Shown: positions 7,266-7,686 of the stretch, piece after piece | Numbering within the stretch: position 1 is the first letter of the stretch | How the letters are laid out: the number at the start of each line of letters is the position of its first letter | Origin: Thermodesulfovibrio sp. | Lineage (GTDB): Bacteria; Nitrospirota; Thermodesulfovibrionia; Thermodesulfovibrionales; JdFR-85 | DNA: 7,686 nt | Direction of reading: 5' to 3' | Assembly (NCBI GenBank): GCA_027050975.1 | Contig: JALUAR010000170.1 | Coordinates: 4,284-11,969, forward strand | Notes under the pieces: generated by a model | The model's input: only the letters and a program-made list of their open reading frames with translations | Database searches by the model: none | Told to the model about the DNA's origin: nothing | Program-made: the position numbers and the translations under genes

Positions 7266-7272
7266 CCTCCTT
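7266..7272 (-). promoter_or_regulatory. Ribosome binding site of the ThiC-like gene
   Basis: AAGGAGG lies five bases before the ATG at 7260, a near-perfect Shine-Dalgarno site. It sits about 40 bases after the terminator hairpin, outside it, so control appears to act on transcription termination rather than by hiding this site. Confidence 0.8.
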
Positions 7273-7310
7273 AATAGTGTATTATTTTGTTATTTCACCT
7301 TAAATGGCTT

Positions 7311-7349
7311 AAAAATAAAAAATCCTCAGGGCCTTCGACCCTGAGGATT
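7311..7349 (-). terminator. Intrinsic terminator, off switch of the cobalamin riboswitch
   Basis: Read on the - strand, an 11-bp perfect stem AATCCTCAGGG / CCCTGAGGATT (arms 7349-7339 and 7331-7321) closes a 7-base loop and runs into a T-rich tract (TTTTATTTTT). The opposite strand has no T-tract, so it works only toward the ThiC-like gene. Its place between the aptamer and the first gene marks it as the expression platform. A weak competitor is visible: GGGGAT (7371-7366) can pair with ATCCTC in the 5' arm (one G-U pair). Confidence 0.93.
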
Positions 7350-7373
7350 GCACCCGTTTCTCTTCATCCCCTT

Positions 7374-7404
7374 GCACTTCTCCCGGCCCCCGAGGAGAAA
7401 GTGC
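7374..7404 (-). promoter_or_regulatory. Hairpin after the B12 box, probable P13 with kissing loop L13
   Basis: On the - strand GCACTTTCTCC pairs with GGAGAAGTGC as a 10-bp stem with one bulged T. The G-rich loop (TCGGGGGCCG) can pair with the C-rich ACCC of the conserved aptamer core at 7549-7568. In cobalamin riboswitches an L5-L13 kissing contact of this kind forms on ligand binding. The first four bases (GCAC, 7404-7401) also belong to the closing helix of the aptamer, so the two pairings compete. Confidence 0.6.
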
Positions 7405-7618
7405 CACAGCATCCAGGCAGGTCTTCTGGCTTCCCTGCTCCCTGTCCGCCTTCCCATTCTACAGCCACTTGCTTGAAGTGGGTGCAGAACAGTGGCCTTT
7501 CCGACAGAGAGAACTATCCAACATGACCTTGCTGCCATGCTGGATCAGGGTTACAGCGGCGGGTCCGCTCCCGATTCTCACGGGATTCCCTTTTAAGCCA
7601 CTGATGGCACCTGGACTT
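7401..7618 (-). ncRNA. Cobalamin (AdoCbl) riboswitch aptamer
   Basis: The - strand carries the conserved cobalamin aptamer elements in order: GGTGCC near the 5' end, TTAAAAGGGAATCCCGTGA (about 7580-7597), the core GCGGACCCGCCGCTGTAACC (7568-7549), variable arms with good hairpins (for example CCAGCATG/CATGTTGG and CCACTT/AAGTGG), and the B12 box AGCCAGAAGACCTGCC. GTGCCA near 7605-7610 pairs with TGGCAC at 7401-7406, closing the structure. A strong terminator follows, so binding of adenosylcobalamin should stop transcription of the downstream bzaF-cobU-cobT-cobS genes. The gene placement fits feedback by the end product. The exact ends are approximate. Confidence 0.97.
7416..7432 (-). promoter_or_regulatory. 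B12 box within the riboswitch
   Basis: AAGCCAGAAGACCTGCC on the - strand matches the conserved B12-box pattern (AGYCNGRAGACCNGCC), the most conserved part of the cobalamin riboswitch, which helps form the ligand pocket. Confidence 0.93.
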
Positions 7619-7623
7619 TTACT

Positions 7624-7657
7624 TTTTAACACAATGTGGAGGCAAAAGTCAATTATA
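7624..7657 (-). promoter_or_regulatory. Candidate promoter(s) of the riboswitch-bza-cob operon
   Basis: On the - strand TTGACT (7652-7647) with a 17-base spacer precedes TTAAAA (7629-7624), about seven bases before the aptamer would begin. The -10 is weak. A perfect TATAAT (7657-7652) overlaps the TTGACT by one base, but has no good -35 at 16-18 bases upstream. One of the two probably starts the leader transcript; the first is better placed relative to the aptamer. Confidence 0.45.
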
Positions 7658-7686
7658 CTTAGATTCCCGAATGCTAATTGACTTTT
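7644..7686. repeat. 12-bp perfect inverted repeat at the window edge
   Basis: AAAAGTCAATTA (7644-7655) and TAATTGACTTTT (7675-7686) are perfect inverted copies 19 bases apart; the right arm runs to the last base of the window, so it may extend further. Each arm contains TTGACT in an outward orientation, so the repeat could simply be the -35 regions of two divergent promoters, or an operator. Confidence 0.6.

Noticed and set aside
7518..7543. CCAACATG/CATGCTGG hairpin as a separate terminator or operator
   Set aside because: It falls inside the aptamer's variable arm region and has no T-tract; it is best read as a riboswitch stem.
7287..7681. Open frames on both strands in the leader region (for example 7287-7526 +, 7326-7538 -, 7469-7681 +)
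   Set aside because: They lie over the riboswitch and terminator, have no recognisable protein character and no good ribosome sites; the RNA structure explains the sequence.

Overview
The window reads as chromosomal DNA of moderate GC from an anaerobic, free-living bacterium. The lower-ligand gene for vitamin B12 belongs to an oxygen-sensitive, ThiC-like radical-SAM type, which suggests a Desulfobacterota (Geobacter/Desulfuromonas-like) or Nitrospirota relative. That placement is an inference from gene content and protein feel, not from a database match. No mobile element, CRISPR array, tRNA or rRNA was seen, and the genes look intact and vertically inherited.

Layout, left to right on the + strand: (1) the C-terminal end of a DUF721/DciA-like protein on the + strand, converging with and overlapping clpX by 4 bp. 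(2) A proteostasis block on the - strand, transcribed tig -> clpP -> clpX (3407 down to 263), with an ATGA overlap between tig and clpP and a likely promoter (TTGACA) just after the preceding gene. (3) A cobalamin nucleotide-loop block on the - strand, transcribed thiC-like/bzaF -> cobU -> cobT -> cobS (7260 down to 3473), with short gaps. (4) A 426-base non-coding leader (7261-7686) holding a class-I-type cobalamin (AdoCbl) riboswitch, a strong intrinsic terminator that forms its off switch, a promoter candidate and a 12-bp inverted repeat at the window edge.

The B12 block can be read as one route. The ThiC paralogue would turn the purine intermediate AIR into 5-hydroxybenzimidazole. CobT would make that base (or DMB) into its alpha-ribotide. 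CobU would activate adenosylcobinamide to its GDP form. CobS would join the two to give adenosylcobalamin phosphate. The whole block sits under a B12 riboswitch, so high cobalamin should shut it off. The strongest point of interest is that the gene most pipelines would call thiC is almost certainly a B12 lower-ligand synthase (bzaF type). It lies under a B12 riboswitch rather than a TPP riboswitch, is next to cobU/cobT/cobS, and departs from ThiC in conserved motifs. No methyltransferase genes of the bzaC/D/E kind are present here, so the predicted ligand from this locus alone is 5-hydroxybenzimidazole (Factor III).

The tig-clpP-clpX block is conventional in order. Its trigger factor is unusual in having a PPIase domain that appears to lack the key FKBP-type phenylalanine.
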